Of a stretch of DNA of 25,973 bases, positions 23,849 through 25,973 are shown piece by piece. Each line of letters begins with the position of its first letter. The first letter of the stretch is position 1. Made by a program: the position numbers and the translations under genes. The DNA comes from Patescibacteria group bacterium (GTDB lineage Bacteria; Patescibacteriota; Dojkabacteria; SC72). The DNA is taken from contig JAHISI010000049.1 of the NCBI GenBank assembly GCA_018818345.1, forward strand, positions 1 through 25,973, written 5' to 3'. The notes beneath the pieces are model-generated. The model saw only the letters and a list, made by a program, of their open reading frames with translations, searched no databases and was not told where the DNA came from.

Positions 23849-24574
23849 ATGTTAGATCCAAGATTAAAAAAATATCAAAAGAAGTTTGAGTATTCATATG
23901 CATTCGGTCCATATCCTACTATGGATCTTCTCAATTACCAGAAGGATCATTTGATTAAGGTATTAGCCAAGTCCAAGAGGGATGAAAGTGATGGTGTAAA
24001 TGACGCTTTTGACTTGTGTGAGAATTTGAATATCCCGATAGAGATTGCAGATAGGGCGATAGAGAAGATTGCGACTAAGGAGAATACATATTTAGTTGGA
24101 ATATTTGAAAAGTACAAATCGGAATTGGAACCAGATGCTAATCATCTTGTTTTAGTTGAGCCTAGGAATATGGGTAATCTGGGTACCATAATTCGTACAA
24201 TGGTAGGGTTTGATGTTATGAATTTAGCTATAATTCGTCCTGCTACTGATATCTTTGACCCAATGGTTATATCTTCTACCATGGGAGCTTTCTTCCAGAT
24301 TAATTTTGAATATTTTGAGAATATTCAGGAATATATGACTAAGTATGGGGAGCGGAATGTATATCCGTTTATGCTAGATGGAGCTAAGGATATACGCGAG
24401 GTTAAGTTTGAGGAGCCATTTAGTATGATTCAAGGGAATGAAAGCAAAGGGTTGCCTAAGGAATTTGGAGAATTAGGACAGAGTATATATATACCTAATT
24501 CGGACAAGATAGATTCATTTAATCTTTCAGTCGCTACTGCGATAGGATTGTGGGAGGCTAGGAGAGGAAAATAA
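23849..24574 (+). CDS. SpoU/TrmH-family RNA 2'-O-methyltransferase
   Basis: 241 residues; transfers methyl from SAM to a ribose 2'-OH of tRNA or rRNA. The three SPOUT motifs are in order in the C-terminal 150 residues: motif 1 VEPRNMGNLGTIIRTMVGFD (Asn and Arg of the N-x6-R pattern), motif 2 MIQGNESKGLPKEF, and motif 3 YIPNSDKIDSFNLSVATAIGLWE. The N-terminal 95 residues are unrelated to the usual L30e-like substrate-binding domain by eye and begin with LDPRLKKYQKKFEYSYAFGPYP. The exact target (TrmH, RlmB or other) cannot be told. The ATG lies 2 bp after the stop of the previous gene. Confidence 0.88.
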   Translation: MLDPRLKKYQKKFEYSYAFGPYPTMDLLNYQKDHLIKVLAKSKRDESDGVNDAFDLCENLNIPIEIADRAIEKIATKENTYLVGIFEKYKSELEPDANHLVLVEPRNMGNLGTIIRTMVGFDVMNLAIIRPATDIFDPMVISSTMGAFFQINFEYFENIQEYMTKYGERNVYPFMLDGAKDIREVKFEEPFSMIQGNESKGLPKEFGELGQSIYIPNSDKIDSFNLSVATAIGLWEARRGK

Positions 24575-24584
24575 TTCCTAAAAA

Positions 24585-24593
24585 TGGTATAAT
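24585..24593 (+). promoter_or_regulatory. extended -10 promoter for tmRNA
   Basis: TGGTATAAT, identical to the rnj promoter element, lies 11 bp after the methyltransferase stop. The expected start near 24600 would leave a 36-nt 5' leader before the mature tmRNA. Confidence 0.7.
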
Positions 24594-24598
24594 GTATG

Positions 24599-24626
24599 TA
24601 GGAATAGAGATATTCCTAGCTCTTTT
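24599..24626 (+). terminator. hairpin with T-run between methyltransferase gene and tmRNA
   Basis: TAGGAATA (24599-24606) pairs with TATTCCTA (24611-24618) around GAGA, followed by GCTC and TTTTT (24622-24626). It looks like a weak intrinsic terminator for the upstream genes. Because the tmRNA promoter lies just before it, the same hairpin would form the very 5' end of pre-tmRNA. Confidence 0.5.
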
Positions 24627-24635
24627 TCAATATAT

Positions 24636-25049
24636 GGGGACGTAAGGCTTTCGACAGGAGTCTGCGTTTAGTTGTCACAAACCGAGGGTTGTCTCGTTAA
24701 TCAACGCACAATGATAAGTGTAAAAAACAAAATCGTCGCTTTTGCAGAGAATATTAAAGCAAGTTTGGCTATGCCAAATTTCAACTTTAACTTTGCTGCT
24801 TAAAGTCTAGCCAATTAAGTTTGACTAGTGTCTTTATCCTTATTCTTAGTTAGGGGTAAAAGATAGTCGTTACTAGGATATATTATTACTATTTTGTCAG
24901 TAGAGTAGTATGTATGAATATAATTACTGAGTAGATATATCTTTTTGCTAATCTTTTTAGATATGTCTAGCTATACAGGATTAGATATGTTTGTACATGA
25001 TGCTAAGCAAAACTTTTGGACGTGGATTCAATTTCCACCGTCTCCACCA
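24636..25049 (+). ncRNA. ssrA: transfer-messenger RNA (tmRNA)
   Basis: 414 nt; rescues stalled ribosomes and tags their products for proteolysis. The 5' end GGGGACGTAAGGCTTTCGAC and the 3' end with T arm GTGGATTCAATTTCCAC and CGTCTCCACCA are canonical. GGGGACG pairs with CGTCTCC over 7 bp (one G-U). CCA is encoded at 25047-25049. The tag frame most likely runs from GCT at 24738 to TAA at 24801: 21 codons, beginning AFAENIK and ending NFNFAA. That is longer than the usual 10-residue tag, and it ends Phe-Ala-Ala rather than Leu-Ala-Ala. Pseudoknot segments follow. It is in one piece, not permuted. Confidence 0.95.
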
Positions 25050-25064
25050 TTATTAAAAATTTTT

Positions 25065-25151
25065 ATGATAGAGAATATAGAATCAACCCAAAAAGGAATA
25101 CGTTACGCTTTTACCGAATTTTTTAAACATCCCTTTTTTCAACTTTGTTAG
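25065..25151 (+). other. 5' fragment of the right-edge gene, in another frame
   Basis: ATG at 25065, 15 bp after the tmRNA, opens a 28-codon frame (MIENIESTQKGIRYAFTEF...) that ends at TAG 25149-25151. Adding one T to the run of six at 25134-25139 would join it smoothly to the downstream frame (...KHPFF-STLLASMVLF). The joined product would have a normal cytoplasmic tail before the transmembrane helix. This suggests a frameshift or a missed base rather than a separate peptide. Confidence 0.5.
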
Positions 25152-25156
25152 CATCA

Positions 25157-25973
25157 ATGGTGCTATTTATCCTACAATTATCATTTCAAGTTTTCACACC
25201 ACAGGCTCTCCAGGTTAAAATTACGAACAATGTTAAAATAGACACAGAACAGTACACTTCTGTTCAAATTGATAATCCAGAGTTTTTCAATTCTCGAAAC
25301 TTAACGTTGATCATTCCACCAAAAGTTTCAGAGAAGAACATATACTCAGATTTTCCAGTTAAGATAAATATCGAGAATACTAATGACAATGACGTTAGGA
25401 TTCTGTCTTTGCATGATCTTCCTCCGAATAAACAAATCGTCATATATCTTGATACTGCAGAGGGGGTCTCTTTGTATAACCAATCGGGAGAGCGAATCAA
25501 ACTTTTAGATGAAAACGAGCGTGGGGCTTGGTTGGGAAGATTTTTACTAGATTCTGGGATAACGACACTTATTTTTGGAAGTTTCTTTTTTTTCATGTCT
25601 AAAATGATTAAAAACACGGTAGAGGAAATGACAAACGTGATAAAGGATGCAGAAAAGGCAGAAGCGGAGGATATGAAAGAAATAAGAAAAATAGAAAGAA
25701 AAATAGCAAGGCTAGAAAAGAGTTTGATAACATATAAAACAGAAGCGCTTTTGTGGACTAATGTTATGAGGAATTTTTTTGACAAAATCTCTTTGTCAAG
25801 ATTAGATCAAAATAAATTCTTCAAAATCTTGCGAGAAAAATTAAATGTCAAAGGCAACGCCTCTGGTTCGGATGTTGATTTAGATTTTCTTTCATCGGAA
25901 AAGCCCGAAAAGAAAACAGAGCAACCATACGGTATTTTAGATCTATTCCACCAAACTCAAACTCTCCAATATG
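25157..25973 (+). CDS. membrane protein with coiled coil, unknown (runs off the window)
   Basis: At least 272 residues, open to the right edge. ATG at 25157 is the first ATG; TTG at 25145 is in frame, and the natural N-terminus may lie at 25065 in another frame. A hydrophobic N-terminus (VLFILQLSFQVF) is followed by a beta-rich extracytoplasmic domain of about 110 residues (LTLIIPPKVSEKNIY, VKINIENTNDNDVRI). A second transmembrane helix (GITTLIFGSFFFFMSKM) is followed by a charged coiled coil (EEMTNVIKDAEKAEAEDMKE) and a helical tail. The layout is two membrane passes with a loop outside and a cytoplasmic coil. I do not recognise the family. Confidence 0.7.
   Translation, partial: MVLFILQLSFQVFTPQALQVKITNNVKIDTEQYTSVQIDNPEFFNSRNLTLIIPPKVSEKNIYSDFPVKINIENTNDNDVRILSLHDLPPNKQIVIYLDTAEGVSLYNQSGERIKLLDENERGAWLGRFLLDSGITTLIFGSFFFFMSKMIKNTVEEMTNVIKDAEKAEAEDMKEIRKIERKIARLEKSLITYKTEALLWTNVMRNFFDKISLSRLDQNKFFKILREKLNVKGNASGSDVDLDFLSSEKPEKKTEQPYGILDLFHQTQTLQY

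Noticed and set aside
24945..25064. A coding frame across the 3' half of tmRNA
   Set aside because: The bases belong to the tRNA-like domain and pseudoknots of tmRNA up to the CCA at 25049; only the part from ATG 25065 may be coding.
25264..25785. A 173-codon minus-strand frame at the right edge
   Set aside because: The plus strand has a longer open frame with membrane segments, charged coiled coil and no low-complexity Ser/Phe bias typical of shadows.
1..25973. Recoding of TGA as glycine, as in Gracilibacteria/SR1
   Set aside because: The large genes read through without in-frame TGA, glycine is encoded by GGN, and the gene at 20943 ends at a TGA just before its neighbour.
1..25973. CRISPR arrays, insertion sequences or prophage
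   Set aside because: No regularly spaced repeats, transposase motifs or phage structural and integrase genes were seen; the baseplate-J-like protein is an isolated cellular membrane protein.

Overview
The window is AT-rich bacterial chromosome, densely packed and using the standard code. It carries the conserved dnaA neighbourhood: rpmH-rnpA-yidD-yidC-jag on the minus strand, then dnaA, a probable oriC and dnaN on the plus strand. The gene mix suggests a member of the Candidate Phyla Radiation (Patescibacteria): a DUF4012-type protein, short PilN/PilO proteins, an FtsA/PilM-like ATPase next to a membrane protein with a baseplate-J-like domain, short ValRS and MetRS, and unknown small membrane proteins. 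The phylum assignment is inference; the sequence alone does not fix the lineage.

Layout. 1-2.1 kb: the C-terminal end of a DUF4012-like protein, a small zinc-ribbon protein and the primary sigma factor. 2.1-3.5 kb (minus): PilN-like, PilO-like and a one-helix membrane protein. 3.5-8.2 kb (minus): metG, a 300-bp intergenic stretch that looks like an rRNA-operon remnant, valS and an unknown gene, with a T-box attenuator upstream of the last two. 8.2-13.1 kb (plus): RNase J, FtsA/PilM-like protein, baseplate-J-like protein, then tRNA-Arg(TCT) and tRNA-Ser(GGA). 13.3-16.9 kb (minus): O-antigen-ligase-like protein, then jag, yidC, yidD, rnpA, rpmH. 17.2-20.2 kb (plus): dnaA, oriC candidate, dnaN. 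20.2-25 kb: an OmpR-type regulator with a degenerate receiver, membrane proteins, tRNA-Ser(CGA), a possible structured RNA, a pilin-like protein, a 7TM sensor-like protein, a SpoU methyltransferase and tmRNA. The right edge holds a coiled-coil membrane protein that appears frameshifted and runs off the window.

The genes cover replication initiation, transcription (sigma factor), RNA decay, tRNA charging, membrane insertion and ribosome rescue, with envelope and pilus functions between them. Several genes have an extended -10 element (TGnTATAmT or similar) ending only 5-8 nt before the ATG, which implies leaderless mRNAs. The least expected signals are the valS T-box, the 16S-tail/boxA remnant before metG, a strand-polarised octamer (GRGTAGGG) and the phosphorylation-deficient response regulator beside dnaN.
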